DNA of 64,000 nt from Sphingobium sp. SCG-1 (GCF_002953135.1 NZ_CP026372.1:2839501-2903500); one strand, 5' to 3'. Positions 17,909-27,506 are shown, numbered from the stretch's first letter. Notes: generated by a model not told the origin, from the sequence alone. Program-made: numbers and translations.

Positions 17909-20158
17909 ATGAAAAGTCGTAATCGCCTGTTCGGTCCGCTCTTCGCGACGCAAGGCCTTGTGTGGGCACTGGCAGTCACGCAGGCTCAGGGGCAGACGCT
18001 GAATACCCCAACCGCGCCGTTGCAGCAGGCTGACACTCCCGCGCCTGCTAGCGAAGAGGAGATCGCATTTGCGGCCGATCAACTCGATTACAACTCCAAT
18101 ACGGATGTGGTGACGGCGACAGGCAACGTGCAGATGGTGCGTCAGGGCAATCGCCTGCGCGCCGATGGCGTGACATGGGAACGCAAGACCGGCAAGGTCC
18201 TGGCGACCGGCAATGTCTCCGTCACTGATCCCGAAGGCAACATCGCCTATGGCGACAAGGTCGATGTCACCGATACGTTGAAAGACGGCGTGGTCGAGAA
18301 CATGCTGCTGGTGCTGGAAAGTGGCGGCCGTCTGGCGGCGGCGAAAGCAACTCGGGTTGATGGCGTGTATACGCTGGACCACGCAGCTTACTCCGGATGC
18401 TCCGTGGAAGACGCGGACGGCTGTCCGAAAGAACCAACCTGGCAGATCAAAGCGGTGAAGGTCGTCTATGATCCGAATCGTCAGCGGGTCAGCTACAAGA
18501 ACGCCAAAATCGAGCTGTTCGGCCTTCCGCTCATCCCATTGCCCGGATTATCGCATCCTGTAGGAGAAGGCGGAGGCAACGGACTTCTCGTGCCCGACAT
18601 GCGCTATGATCGGGTAAATGGGCTGGAAGTGGCACTGCCATATTACATAACGATTGCTCCTAATCGCGATCTGACGATTACACCTCGCTTTTTTTCGGAC
18701 GCGCTTCCGATGGTTGCGGCCAATTACCGGGCGTTGCTCGACAGGGGCGCGTATCAAATCACCGGTTATGCGACCTATGGTTCGCGACTGCCTGCGTCCA
18801 ACGTTGCTCCATCAGTCAATTCAGAAAAGGATTTCCGGGGATATTTCGATGCCAGCGGCCGCTTCCAGCTTGATCCGGAGTGGAGTTTGAGCGGATCGAT
18901 ACGTGTGGCGACCGACCGTACGTTTCTGCGCCGCTATGACATCAGTCGCGACGACCGGCTGCGCTCAACGGTTCAGGCTGAGCGCATTGGCGAACGCAGC
19001 TATTTCTCTCTGTCCGGCTGGGCCACGCAGACATTGCGAGCCAACGATATTCAGGGGCAGGTGCCGATCGCGCTGCCCATCGTCGACTACCGTCTGCGCA
19101 TGTCGGACCCTATCTTGGGCGGCGTCATCCAGTTGCAGGCGAACAGCCTCGCCATCACCCGGACACAGGGGCAAGACACGCAGCGAGCATTCGTCGGCGC
19201 GCAATGGAACCTGCGCAAGCTTACGGGCCTTGGGCAGGAGGTCACATTTACCGGCTATCTGCGTGGGGACGTCTACCACAGCGACCAGAACAACCTGACG
19301 CAGACAGTGAGTTATCGCAGCAACAGCGGTTGGGAAACGCGTGGGATTGCCGCCGCCGCTGTCGATGTGCGGTGGCCGTTCATTGGTGAAGCATTTGGTG
19401 GCACGCAAAGGATTACGCCGCGCGTGCAGGTGGTTGCCGCCCCCCGTTTGGCAAATCTTTCCGTTCCGAACGAGGACGCCCGCGCCGTCGATCTGGAAGA
19501 CAGCAATCTCTTCGCGCTCAATCGCTTTCCCGGATATGACCGATTCGAAGACTCAACCCGTGTTACTTATGGTCTCGAGTATCGGCTCGATCGCGATAAT
19601 GTGTCTCTCAGCACCATAGTGGGGCAGAGTTATCGTCTGGATGCGCGCCCAGGCATCCTGCCGGATGGCACAGGGTTGTCGGAAAGGTTCTCCGATATTG
19701 TGGGGCGCACCAACGTCAAGTTCACTGACTTCGTCAGCCTCACGCATCGCTTCCGGCTCGACAAGGATAGCCTCGCGGTGAGACGGAACGAAGTCGATGC
19801 AACGGTGGGGACGCGCAAGACTTACGCAACGGTCGGTTATCTCCGGCTCAATCGCAATGCCTCCACCGCCCTGGAGGATCTACAGGACCGCGAGGAAATC
19901 AGGCTCGGCGGCAGGGTGCAGGTGACGCAATTCTGGTCGGTCTTCGGCTCTACGGTGATCGACCTAACCGATGCGAGCGAAGATCCGATATCGTTTGCTG
20001 ACGGTTATCAGCCGGTCCGCCATCGTCTTGGCCTGTCCTATCAGGACGACTGCCTGGAATTCGGCCTGACCTGGAAGCGGGACTATCGCGCCACCGGAGA
20101 TGCACGTGCCGGCAACACATTCCTGCTGCGGCTGGCTTTTCGCAATTTGGGCATATAA
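17909..20158 (+). CDS. lptD: LPS-assembly protein LptD
   Basis: The outer-membrane beta-barrel that, with LptE, inserts lipopolysaccharide into the outer leaflet. About 749 residues: a signal peptide to about residue 28 (MKSRNRLFGPLFATQG start), an OstA/LptA-like N-terminal domain (FAADQLDYNSNTDVVTATGNVQMV), then the C-terminal barrel (LSHPVGEGGGNGLLVPDMRYD onward). The frame is open 441 codons upstream through pepA on the other strand, but the ATG at 17909 gives the signal peptide and clears the divergent gene. First gene of the lptD-surA-pdxA-rsmA operon. Confidence 0.95.
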   Translation: MKSRNRLFGPLFATQGLVWALAVTQAQGQTLNTPTAPLQQADTPAPASEEEIAFAADQLDYNSNTDVVTATGNVQMVRQGNRLRADGVTWERKTGKVLATGNVSVTDPEGNIAYGDKVDVTDTLKDGVVENMLLVLESGGRLAAAKATRVDGVYTLDHAAYSGCSVEDADGCPKEPTWQIKAVKVVYDPNRQRVSYKNAKIELFGLPLIPLPGLSHPVGEGGGNGLLVPDMRYDRVNGLEVALPYYITIAPNRDLTITPRFFSDALPMVAANYRALLDRGAYQITGYATYGSRLPASNVAPSVNSEKDFRGYFDASGRFQLDPEWSLSGSIRVATDRTFLRRYDISRDDRLRSTVQAERIGERSYFSLSGWATQTLRANDIQGQVPIALPIVDYRLRMSDPILGGVIQLQANSLAITRTQGQDTQRAFVGAQWNLRKLTGLGQEVTFTGYLRGDVYHSDQNNLTQTVSYRSNSGWETRGIAAAAVDVRWPFIGEAFGGTQRITPRVQVVAAPRLANLSVPNEDARAVDLEDSNLFALNRFPGYDRFEDSTRVTYGLEYRLDRDNVSLSTIVGQSYRLDARPGILPDGTGLSERFSDIVGRTNVKFTDFVSLTHRFRLDKDSLAVRRNEVDATVGTRKTYATVGYLRLNRNASTALEDLQDREEIRLGGRVQVTQFWSVFGSTVIDLTDASEDPISFADGYQPVRHRLGLSYQDDCLEFGLTWKRDYRATGDARAGNTFLLRLAFRNLGI

Positions 20159-20291
20159 GGGTGATACGGATTTTGCCCGAGAGGGTGTTCCGGTGTATCG
20201 GCCTCAGCCGCTCAGACCGGGTTAATATGCCGTATGCCATGGAGTTTCGCACCGGCATCTGCGGGTGAGAATTGGAGAGTATGTTTCGCTG

Positions 20292-21665
20292 ATGATAGGT
20301 TCTGTGTCTGCCGCTCGCCGGTCTCGCTCCTCCGCACTGCGGAATTCCGTTCTCGCCGTGGCTCTGTTGTCGATCGGAGCGTCCTCCTTTGCGCAGTCCG
20401 TACCGGACGAAGACCGCGCACCTTCCGCCACGCTCGATATTCCGAAGGACGTGACCATCTTCGGCAAGAGCGACCCCAACGTCCGCAAGGCGACGGCCGT
20501 TATCAACGGCGCGATCATCACCGGAACCGATATCGACCAGCGGCTCGCGCTCATCATCACAGCCAATGGCGGCAAGGTTGCCGAGGACGAGAAGGAACGG
20601 TTGCGCGTGCAGGTGCTGCGTAACCTGATCGACGAGACGCTGCAAATCCAGGAAGCGGCGGCCAACGACATCAAGATCGACCGTGCCGAAGTCCAGCAGA
20701 GCTATGAACGTGTCGCAGCGAACTTCAAGCGAAGCCCGCAGGAATTCGACGCCTATCTCCGGGAGCAGGGCAGCTCGTCCAACAGCATCAAGCGCCAGAT
20801 CGAAGGCGAGTTGGCGTGGAACCGGCTGCTTCGTCGGAACGTCCAGCCTTTCGTCAACGTCGGCGAGGATGAAGTAAAGTCGGTCATCGACCGGTTGAAT
20901 GCGGCAAAGGGCACCGATGAATTCCGCATCGGCGAAATCTACCTGTCGGCGACCCCGGAAAATGCAGCGCAGATTACCGAGAACGCCCGGAACATCATCG
21001 AGCAGATCCGCAAGGGGGGATCGTTCGCAGCCTATGCGCGCCAGTTCTCCGAAGCTTCCACGGCGGCTGTCGGCGGCGATCTTGGTTGGGTGCGCCCGGC
21101 GCAGTTGCCTGATGAATTGGCCACTGCGGCAGCAGAAATGCAGGTCGGGCAGATTGCTGGTCCGATCGCCGTCCCCGGTGGAATGTCGTTGTTGTACGTC
21201 ATGGACAAGCGCAAGGTTCTGACCGCTGATCCGCGCGATGCGCTGCTCAGCCTCAAGCAATTGTCGATCGCGTTTCCGAAGGGCATTACCAAGGAGCAGG
21301 CATCTGCCAAGGCTGCTGAATTCGCACAGGCGACGAAGGCTGTGCAGGGATGCGGTGCGGCCAATACCGTGGGCGCGAAGTTGGGTGCAGATGTCGTCGA
21401 CAACGACAACGTCAAGGTGCGCGACTTGCCGCCACAGTTGCAGGAGATGCTGCTGGGGCTTCAAATAGGTCAGTCGACGCCGCCATTTGGTTCGGTCGAC
21501 GAGGGCGTGCGAGTACTCGTGCTGTGCGGTCGAGACGATGCTGCAGGCGAAGGCGCGCCATCCTACGACCAGATCATGGCGCAGATGGAAGAGGAACGCG
21601 TCAACAAGCGCGCGCGCATCTACCTTCGCGATCTTCGCCGCGATGCGGTGATCGATTATAACTGA
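20292..21665 (+). CDS. surA: periplasmic chaperone SurA (peptidyl-prolyl isomerase)
   Basis: Helps outer-membrane proteins such as LptD to fold. About 457 residues. A signal peptide ends near SFAQS. Then comes the SurA N-terminal helical domain (AVINGAIITGTDIDQRL onward), one clear parvulin domain (FRIGEIYLSATPENA to about GGMSLLYVMDKRK, with GGDLGWVRPAQLP) and a second degenerate one. I chose the ATG at 20292 for its signal peptide; a GTG at 20265 is in frame. The stop overlaps the pdxA ATG (TGATG). Confidence 0.93.
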   Translation: MIGSVSAARRSRSSALRNSVLAVALLSIGASSFAQSVPDEDRAPSATLDIPKDVTIFGKSDPNVRKATAVINGAIITGTDIDQRLALIITANGGKVAEDEKERLRVQVLRNLIDETLQIQEAAANDIKIDRAEVQQSYERVAANFKRSPQEFDAYLREQGSSSNSIKRQIEGELAWNRLLRRNVQPFVNVGEDEVKSVIDRLNAAKGTDEFRIGEIYLSATPENAAQITENARNIIEQIRKGGSFAAYARQFSEASTAAVGGDLGWVRPAQLPDELATAAAEMQVGQIAGPIAVPGGMSLLYVMDKRKVLTADPRDALLSLKQLSIAFPKGITKEQASAKAAEFAQATKAVQGCGAANTVGAKLGADVVDNDNVKVRDLPPQLQEMLLGLQIGQSTPPFGSVDEGVRVLVLCGRDDAAGEGAPSYDQIMAQMEEERVNKRARIYLRDLRRDAVIDYN

Positions 21666-22699
21666 TGAGCAGTGGTCAGGCGACGTCGGTTTCATCGTCC
21701 GCGCCCGATCCATGCTTTGCCATATCGTTGGGTGATCCTGCTGGCGTAGGTCCGGAGATCGTCGCGAAGGCATGGGTCATGCGGGAGGCGCGTGCTCTTC
21801 CGTGCTTCTTTGCCGTGGGTGATCCCGCCTCCATCAGCGCGGTGTGGAACGGACCTTTGCGCGAGATCGGTTCGCCGGAAGAGGTCGCGGGTGTATTCCC
21901 CGAAGCCCTGCCTTATTTGCGCGTCGCTGATGCGGGGCCGGTCACACCTGGGCAGCCGAGCGTCGATGGCGCGCGGGCAGCGTTGGAGGCGCTGGAGGCA
22001 TCCGTGGGGCTTGCGCGGTCGGGTTCCGCCGCCGGGATTGTCACGGCGCCGGTGGGGAAGACACAGCTTTATGGCGTCGGCTTTAATCATCCGGGGCAGA
22101 CCGAATTCATAGCCGAACGCTGCGGCGTGTCCCATGACAACGCGGTGATGATGCTGGCGGGACCGTCGCTGCGCGTGGTGCCGATCACCATCCATTTGGC
22201 TATCGCGGACGTACCGCAGGCGCTGACCATCGACCTTATTCGCGCGCGAACCATTGCAACGGCCAAGGGATTGCAGCGCAACTTCGGCATTGCCAAGCCG
22301 CGCCTGGTGATGACGGGCCTTAACCCCCATGCCGGAGAGCAGGGCGCGTTGGGCCGCGAAGAGATCGACGTGATTGCGCCCGCCATCGAGTCGCTGAGAG
22401 CCGAGGGCATCGACGTGACGGGGCCGCATTCCGCCGACGGTCTGTTCCATGCGCGGGCGCGCAAGACCTATGATGTGTGCCTGTGCATGTACCACGATCA
22501 GGCGCTGATTCCGGTCAAGACGCTTCATTTCGATGATGGCGTCAACATGACGCTGGGCCTGCCGATCATCCGGACGTCCCCAGACCATGGCACGGCGTTC
22601 GGGATCGCGGGCACCAATTCGGCCAATCCGGGTGCGATGATCGCGGCGATCCGGATGGCCGGGGAAGCCGCGCAGCACCGCCGCGCCGCTGACGCCTGA
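21665..22699 (+). CDS. pdxA: 4-hydroxythreonine-4-phosphate dehydrogenase
   Basis: Oxidises 4-phosphohydroxy-threonine with NAD in the DXP-dependent pathway to pyridoxal phosphate. The 344 residues show SLGDPAGVGPEIVAKAW at the start, GFNHPGQTEFIAE, the metal-binding HPGxT and HDQALIPVK histidines (GLNPHAGEQGALGREE, CMYHDQALIP) and RTSPDHGTAFGIAG. Translation is coupled to surA by a one-base overlap. Confidence 0.96.
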   Translation: MSSGQATSVSSSAPDPCFAISLGDPAGVGPEIVAKAWVMREARALPCFFAVGDPASISAVWNGPLREIGSPEEVAGVFPEALPYLRVADAGPVTPGQPSVDGARAALEALEASVGLARSGSAAGIVTAPVGKTQLYGVGFNHPGQTEFIAERCGVSHDNAVMMLAGPSLRVVPITIHLAIADVPQALTIDLIRARTIATAKGLQRNFGIAKPRLVMTGLNPHAGEQGALGREEIDVIAPAIESLRAEGIDVTGPHSADGLFHARARKTYDVCLCMYHDQALIPVKTLHFDDGVNMTLGLPIIRTSPDHGTAFGIAGTNSANPGAMIAAIRMAGEAAQHRRAADA

Positions 22700-22710
22700 A
22701 AGCCACGCCG

Positions 22711-23538
22711 ATGCCGAACCCCCAATTGCCGCCTTTGCGCGAAGTGATCGCCGCGCATGGGCTTCAGGCGAGCAAGGCGCTGGGGCAGAACTTCCTGCTG
22801 GACGAGCAGTTGCTGGACCGGATCGCTGCGATACCGGGCAAGCTGGACGACACGGCCACGGCCTATGAAGTCGGCCCCGGACCGGGCGGGCTGACGCGGG
22901 CGTTGCTGCGCACCGGCGCGAAGGTCGTGGCGGTCGAGCGGGACCGGCGGTGCCTGCCTGCGCTGGCGGAGCTGGATGCGGCGTTTCCGGGCCAGCTTAG
23001 CGTGGTCGAGGGCGATGCAATGGCGCTGGATGCGCGCGAGTTGGCGGGGGATGGCGCGCATATCGTGTCGAACCTGCCGTATAATGTCGGGACGGCCTTG
23101 CTGGTCGGCTGGCTCTCGGCCGAGTGGACGCCGTGGTGGGCTTCGTTGACGTTGATGTTCCAGCATGAGGTCGCGGAGCGGATCGTCGCGCAGCCCAATA
23201 CCGATCATTATGGACGGCTCGCTGTGTTGAGCCAGTGGCGATCGACCCCGCGAATCGCCATGAAAGTGCATCGCAGCGCCTTCACTCCGCCGCCCAAGGT
23301 AATGTCGGCGGTGGTCCATATAGAGCCTGCCGCGCAGCCCGAAGGCGTGGACATCAAGGCATTGGAGCGGCTGACGGCGGCAGCGTTCGGACAGCGGCGC
23401 AAGATGCTGCGGCAGAGCCTGAAAGGATTGCCGGGTGGGTTGGCGGCGCTTGAGGCGGTAGGGATCGACTCGCAACGGCGGGCGGAGACTTTGAGCATCG
23501 CGGAGTTCGTGGACGTGGCGCGGGTGCTGAGCGGCTGA
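22711..23538 (+). CDS. rsmA: 16S rRNA dimethyladenosine transferase
   Basis: RsmA (KsgA) dimethylates two adjacent adenines at the 3' end of 16S rRNA during 30S assembly. The 275 residues carry SKALGQNFLLDEQLLDRIA, the SAM loop YEVGPGPGGLTRALLRTGAKVVAVERD, and motif IV NLPYNVGTALLVGWL. It ends the conserved lptD-surA-pdxA-rsmA operon, 11 bases after pdxA. Confidence 0.96.
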   Translation: MPNPQLPPLREVIAAHGLQASKALGQNFLLDEQLLDRIAAIPGKLDDTATAYEVGPGPGGLTRALLRTGAKVVAVERDRRCLPALAELDAAFPGQLSVVEGDAMALDARELAGDGAHIVSNLPYNVGTALLVGWLSAEWTPWWASLTLMFQHEVAERIVAQPNTDHYGRLAVLSQWRSTPRIAMKVHRSAFTPPPKVMSAVVHIEPAAQPEGVDIKALERLTAAAFGQRRKMLRQSLKGLPGGLAALEAVGIDSQRRAETLSIAEFVDVARVLSG

Positions 23539-23648
23539 CCGAAAATCCCGCGGATTTGGCGCGGAAGGTCACGAAGGTCACGCTACGTCACCCCCCAGTC
23601 GGGCATCTTTGGCAGTGCAGCCAAGCCACCGTGCTTCCGATGAACCGT

Positions 23649-23671
23649 GTTCCCGCGAACGCAGGAGTCCA
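23649..23671. repeat. possible dispersed palindromic repeat fragment
   Basis: GTTCCCGCGAACGCAGGAG followed by TCCA is an imperfect palindrome. It resembles the TTCCCGCxxxCGCGGGAA-type elements scattered between genes of many high-GC proteobacteria. Only one copy is in the window, so the repeat nature is inferred. Confidence 0.3.
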
Positions 23672-24066
23672 ATGTCATGGAGCGCCATAGCCAAGCCTGT
23701 CGCTCCGGCTTCCTGCTCTTGCAGGAGATCGAAGAAGTGAGTGGCGTCATCATCCTTGCTCCTTTCAAGACGCAAAGGTCGCATGGGTCCGAGGCCAGCC
23801 ATGATTTCCCCGCCTCGGGATGCGTGTGCAGCCTTGGGGCGCTGCGGCCCATCATGCCTTGTGTTGGCGCCGGTGCATCATGAAAGTCGCGGAGCGTTCG
23901 GCTGTCCGACCCTATTTGCCGCTTGGTGCGGTCAAGGTGGCGGGGAATGCGACCGGGGCTTTTTGCAGGGCGTCAGGAAATGGGCATAGAGAGGCGTGTA
24001 CGCCAATGAGGACGTGTAGGACAGCGGAGAGTGGGACACCAATCTGCGCCTAAGCGGCAGAGCCAC

Positions 24067-24090
24067 CAAGGGTGAATCCTTCTACCCTTG
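24067..24090 (-). terminator. weak hairpin after the TPR gene
   Basis: CAAGGGT and ACCCTTG are exact inverted copies with a 10-base loop, located 13 bases past the stop of the minus-strand TPR gene. There is no T-run after it, so intrinsic termination is uncertain. Confidence 0.3.
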
Positions 24091-24102
24091 AAGGAGAAGC
24101 TA

Positions 24103-24621
24103 TTATGGCTGCTCCGTCGGTACAACGGTTGGCGTGGGAGTGACTTCCTTGGCAGTCAGGATCGTTGGCGGAACACCCTTGGCGATGGCGGCGGAAAGCT
24201 GCACTGCGGCAGGGCAGTCGCTCCTGCAGAGGGTCTTCACTTGCGCGAGATTTTCACGAGCCTTGGCAAGAGCACCCTTCTCGGCCATCGCCTGCCCCTG
24301 CCCCGACAAGGCCGCGACATCAGTAGGATCGAGGAGCAACGCCTCGCGGTAATAGCGGATGGCTTTGCCTTGCAGGCCCTGCGCGCGGGCAACCTTGCCA
24401 AGCGACAGATAGGCGCCCCGATTGCGCGGATCGATGGCCAGAGCCGTTTCCAGCGCATCGGTCGCACCATTCAGGTCGCCTGCCTGCTGCGCTGCCTCGC
24501 CCTTCTTCTGCCATTCGAGCGACAGCGGCTCGATCTGCGCATCGGGGCGCTGGCTCACGCCCACGCTGGACACGGTGGCGAACAGGGCAGCCAAGGCAAT
24601 AGTCGCGGGCGTAAAACGCAT
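24103..24621 (-). CDS. exported tetratricopeptide-repeat protein
   Basis: A 172-residue protein with a signal peptide (MRFTPATIALAALFATVSSV region) and about three TPR units between residues 37 and 135, with the typical GDLNGATDALETALAIDPRN and ALLLDPTDVAAL helices. The tail is rich in Pro and Thr. TPR arrays mediate protein contacts; the partner is unknown. The ATG at 24619-24621 has GGAGA five bases upstream. It follows the RsmB-type gene on the same strand after about 56 bases. Confidence 0.8.
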   Translation of the reverse strand: MRFTPATIALAALFATVSSVGVSQRPDAQIEPLSLEWQKKGEAAQQAGDLNGATDALETALAIDPRNRGAYLSLGKVARAQGLQGKAIRYYREALLLDPTDVAALSGQGQAMAEKGALAKARENLAQVKTLCRSDCPAAVQLSAAIAKGVPPTILTAKEVTPTPTVVPTEQP

Positions 24622-24677
24622 TACAGTCTCCAGTGTCGAATGCTTAGAAGTTTCCCTGTTTTCTATGTATTTGTCCA

Positions 24678-26048
24678 TCAACCTTTTTCCAGCACCGCCA
24701 GGAAAAAGCCATCAGTGCCATCATGGTGCGGCGTCAGCAACCGCCCATGCCCCCAGGTGCGTCCTGCCGCCGTATCGACCGGGGCCACTTTCCAGCCGGG
24801 ATGCCGCGCCAGAAACTCATCGACCTGATCGCGTCCCTCCCGGTCAGTCAATGCACACACCGCATAGATTAGCCGTCCCCCGTTTTTAACGAGCGGGGCG
24901 GCGATATCCACTATGCGGGCTTGCTCGGCGACCAGCCGGGTCAGCCGATCGGGCGTCAGCCGCCAGCGCGCTTCCGGATTGCGCCGCCATGTACCGGTGC
25001 CGGAACAGGGGGCGTCGACCAGCACGACATCGGCCCTTCCTTCATAGCTGCCAAGGGTTGTGGCTTCGCGGCCCTGATCGAGGAGGACGGTCTGGATGAA
25101 ATTGGCCCCTGCCCTTTCGGCGCGCGGCGTGAGGCGTTGCAGGCGCGAGCGGACGGTATCGGCGGCGATCAGCGTTCCTTGCGCGTCCATCGCGGCGGCG
25201 AGCGCGAGGGTTTTCCCGCCTGCGCCGGCGCAAAGGTCGATGACGGTCATGCCGGGCTGGGCTTTGCAGGCGACGGCGATGATCTGGCTGCCTGCGTCCT
25301 GGACTTCGACGAGTCCCTGTTCCCAGGCTTCGGATTTTTCGAGGGGGTAGCCTTCGGGGAGGCGTAGGGCGTTGGGGAGATGGGGGATTGGGGTGATTTC
25401 GCTTCCACTCGCCGCCTGCTGGTTGGCTCCCATATTCGCGCTGTCCCCTTCCCCGTTCGGGCTGAGCTTATCGAAGCCTTCTCCTGAACGAAGTGAAGGG
25501 GCTTCGACAGGCTCAGCCGGGCCCTTCGACAAGCTCAGGGCGAACGGGGAGAGAGTGTGCGAGTTGGTCGGGTTTGATCTTGGGGTTAGGATAGGCTCCG
25601 ACCCAGACAAATCCAGCGTCGCCTTCAGCGTGTTCACGCGCACGTCCAGCGGCGCGCGTTCCAGCAACGCCGTGCGTTCGCGCGCGTCGATCAAGTCAGC
25701 GAGCAGCGGCGTTATCCCGCGGGGCACAGCACGCGCGGGCGTTGCAGCTTCGCCTTCACCTATCGCGGCTGGGCCGTGAGGCGATCCGTCAAAGAAGGCC
25801 GCGATCTCCGGCTGGTCCTGCACCAGACCGAGCATAGCCGCGCGGCCGCTTTCCGGGCGCTCACCTGCGCGGCGGATGGCGTCGTACACCAGATCGCGGA
25901 CGGCACGGCGGTCTTTCGACCCGGCGTAGCGCCGCGTTTTGAAATAGCGGGCGATCAGCGTGTCGGCAGCGGGGCCGCCGTCGCGCGCGGAAAGCACGAC
26001 TTCGTCAAGCAAGTCGATTGCGGCCTGTACCCGCGCGGCGGGTGTCAT
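24678..26048 (-). CDS. RsmB/NOP-family RNA cytosine methyltransferase with in-frame repeat insertion
   Basis: A SAM-dependent RNA (cytosine-5) methyltransferase of 456 residues. The N-terminal helical domain is followed by LDVRVNTLKATLD, the SAM loop VIDLCAGAGGKTLALAAAM (about 269-287), motif IV DAPCSGTGTWRRNPE and motif VI YAVCALT; both active-site cysteines are present. Between LKATLD and the next conserved part (LPEGYPLEKSEAWEQGLVEVQD) lies an extra stretch of about 55 residues, coded in part by the palindromic repeat at 25451-25549. The frame stays open. The start codon abuts the guaB stop, so the two are co-transcribed. Confidence 0.88.
   Translation of the reverse strand: MTPAARVQAAIDLLDEVVLSARDGGPAADTLIARYFKTRRYAGSKDRRAVRDLVYDAIRRAGERPESGRAAMLGLVQDQPEIAAFFDGSPHGPAAIGEGEAATPARAVPRGITPLLADLIDARERTALLERAPLDVRVNTLKATLDLSGSEPILTPRSNPTNSHTLSPFALSLSKGPAEPVEAPSLRSGEGFDKLSPNGEGDSANMGANQQAASGSEITPIPHLPNALRLPEGYPLEKSEAWEQGLVEVQDAGSQIIAVACKAQPGMTVIDLCAGAGGKTLALAAAMDAQGTLIAADTVRSRLQRLTPRAERAGANFIQTVLLDQGREATTLGSYEGRADVVLVDAPCSGTGTWRRNPEARWRLTPDRLTRLVAEQARIVDIAAPLVKNGGRLIYAVCALTDREGRDQVDEFLARHPGWKVAPVDTAAGRTWGHGRLLTPHHDGTDGFFLAVLEKG
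25451..25549. repeat. 99-bp palindromic repeat element inside the methyltransferase gene
   Basis: The ends CCCCGTTCG and CGAACGGGG are exact inverted copies. The similarity continues inward, with CTGAGCTTATCGAAG against CTTCGACAAGCTCAG, and a third related arm, GGCTTCGACAGGCTCAGCC, lies in the middle. This is the widely dispersed sphingomonad/xanthomonad palindrome whose translation reads FDKLRANG or LSLSKG. Its 99 bases equal 33 codons, so it keeps the reading frame. Confidence 0.85.
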
Positions 26049-27506
26049 TTACCGGGTCGGATAATTAGGGGCTTCGCGAGTGATCGTGACATCGTGGACA
26101 TGGCTTTCGGAGAGGCCCGCATTGGTGATCTGCACGAAGCGGGCACGCTCGCGAAGGTCCGGAATCGTCCGGCTGCCGGTGTAGCCCATCGCGGCGCGCA
26201 CGCCGCCGACGAGTTGATGGATGACGTCCTTGGCCGGGCCTTTGAAGGGCACTTGACCCTCGATGCCTTCGGGCACCAGCTTCATCTGGTCCTTGATGTC
26301 CTGCTGGAAATAGCGATCGGCGCTGCCGCGCGCCATCGCGCCGACGCTGCCCATGCCGCGATAGCTTTTGTAGGCGCGACCCTGATACAGGAAGGTTTCG
26401 CCCGGTGCTTCCTCGGTTCCGGCGAGGAGCGATCCGACCATGACGCAGCTTGCGCCTGCCGCGAGTGCCTTGGCCACGTCGCCGCTGGTGCGGACGCCGC
26501 CGTCGGCAATGACGGGAACGCCGGATTTGAAGGCTTCTTCCGCTGCGTCCATGACGGCGGTCAACTGCGGCACGCCGACGCCCGCGACGACGCGCGTGGT
26601 GCAGATCGATCCGGGGCCGATGCCAACCTTCACGCAATCCGCGCCGGCGTCGATCAGCGCGCGTGTGGCTTCGGCGGTGGCGACGTTGCCCGCGACGACC
26701 TGCACGGAGTTGGAGAGGCGCTTGATGCGCTCGACGGCGGCGGACACTTGCTTGCTGTGGCCGTGCGCCGTGTCGAGGACGATGAGATCGCATTCGGCGT
26801 CGATCAGCGCTTCCGTGCGCTCATAGCCGGTGTCGCCGACCGTGGTGGCGGCGGCGACGCGCAGGCGGCCCGTGCCGTCCTTGGTCGCCTGCGGATAATT
26901 GACGGCCTTTTCCATGTCCTTGACGGTGATGAGGCCGACGCAATGATAGGCTTCATCGACGACCAGCAGCTTTTCGATGCGGCGCTGATGCAGCAGGCGG
27001 CGGGCATCGTCCTGTGTCACGCCAGCCGGGACGACCGCGAGGTTGTCCTTGGTCATCAATTCGCTGACGGGCTGCTTGGGGTTCTCGGCAAAGCGAGTGT
27101 CGCGGTGGGTAAGGATGCCGACCAGCTTGCCGGACGCCTCGACCACCGGAATGCCGGAGATGCGGTTGCGCGCCATCAGCATCTGCGCGTCGGCCAGCGT
27201 CGCGTCGGGCGTAATGGTGATCGGGTTGACGACCATGCCGCTTTCGAAGCGTTTCACCGCGCGCACCGCTGCCGCTTGCTGCTCTACGGTCAGGTTGCGA
27301 TGCAGAACGCCGATGCCGCCAAGTTGCGCCATCACGATCGCCATGTCGGCCTCGGTGACAGTGTCCATGGCCGACGACAGGATGGGAATGTTGAGCTTTA
27401 TGCTCTTGGTAATGTGGGTGCTGGTGTCCGTCTGGCTCGGCATGACGTCCGATTCCCCCGGTTGCAGGAGAACGTCATCGAATGTCAGGCCGAGGCGGAT
27501 ATCCAT
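26049..27506 (-). CDS. guaB: IMP dehydrogenase
   Basis: Oxidises IMP to XMP with NAD, the committed step to GMP. The 485 residues give GLTFDDVLLQPGESDVMPS at the start, two CBS domains at about 95-205 that sense nucleotides, and the catalytic loop GIGPGSICTTRVVAGVGVPQ with the nucleophile Cys. GVPVIADGGVRTSGD and the flap region YRGMGSVGAM follow. Length and motifs are complete. It leads a minus-strand operon with the RsmB-type methyltransferase. Confidence 0.97.
   Translation of the reverse strand: MDIRLGLTFDDVLLQPGESDVMPSQTDTSTHITKSIKLNIPILSSAMDTVTEADMAIVMAQLGGIGVLHRNLTVEQQAAAVRAVKRFESGMVVNPITITPDATLADAQMLMARNRISGIPVVEASGKLVGILTHRDTRFAENPKQPVSELMTKDNLAVVPAGVTQDDARRLLHQRRIEKLLVVDEAYHCVGLITVKDMEKAVNYPQATKDGTGRLRVAAATTVGDTGYERTEALIDAECDLIVLDTAHGHSKQVSAAVERIKRLSNSVQVVAGNVATAEATRALIDAGADCVKVGIGPGSICTTRVVAGVGVPQLTAVMDAAEEAFKSGVPVIADGGVRTSGDVAKALAAGASCVMVGSLLAGTEEAPGETFLYQGRAYKSYRGMGSVGAMARGSADRYFQQDIKDQMKLVPEGIEGQVPFKGPAKDVIHQLVGGVRAAMGYTGSRTIPDLRERARFVQITNAGLSESHVHDVTITREAPNYPTR

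Larger units (their letters stand above)
23539..24102. other. 564-base stretch without a convincing gene
   Basis: Short open frames exist on both strands but none has a family match, a good ribosome-binding site or typical codon use. Seen in it: a 9-base direct repeat (AAGGTCACG twice, near 23567-23584), an imperfect palindromic segment at 23649-23671, and an inverted repeat at 24067-24090. It may hold remnants of a dispersed repeat or a decayed gene. Confidence 0.5.

Noticed and set aside
19950..21773. 607-codon minus-strand frame
   Set aside because: Antisense to lptD and surA, with no recognisable domain.
23583..23855. 90-codon minus-strand frame near the rsmA end
   Set aside because: No family, no ribosome-binding site, and the peptide resembles translated dispersed-repeat sequence.
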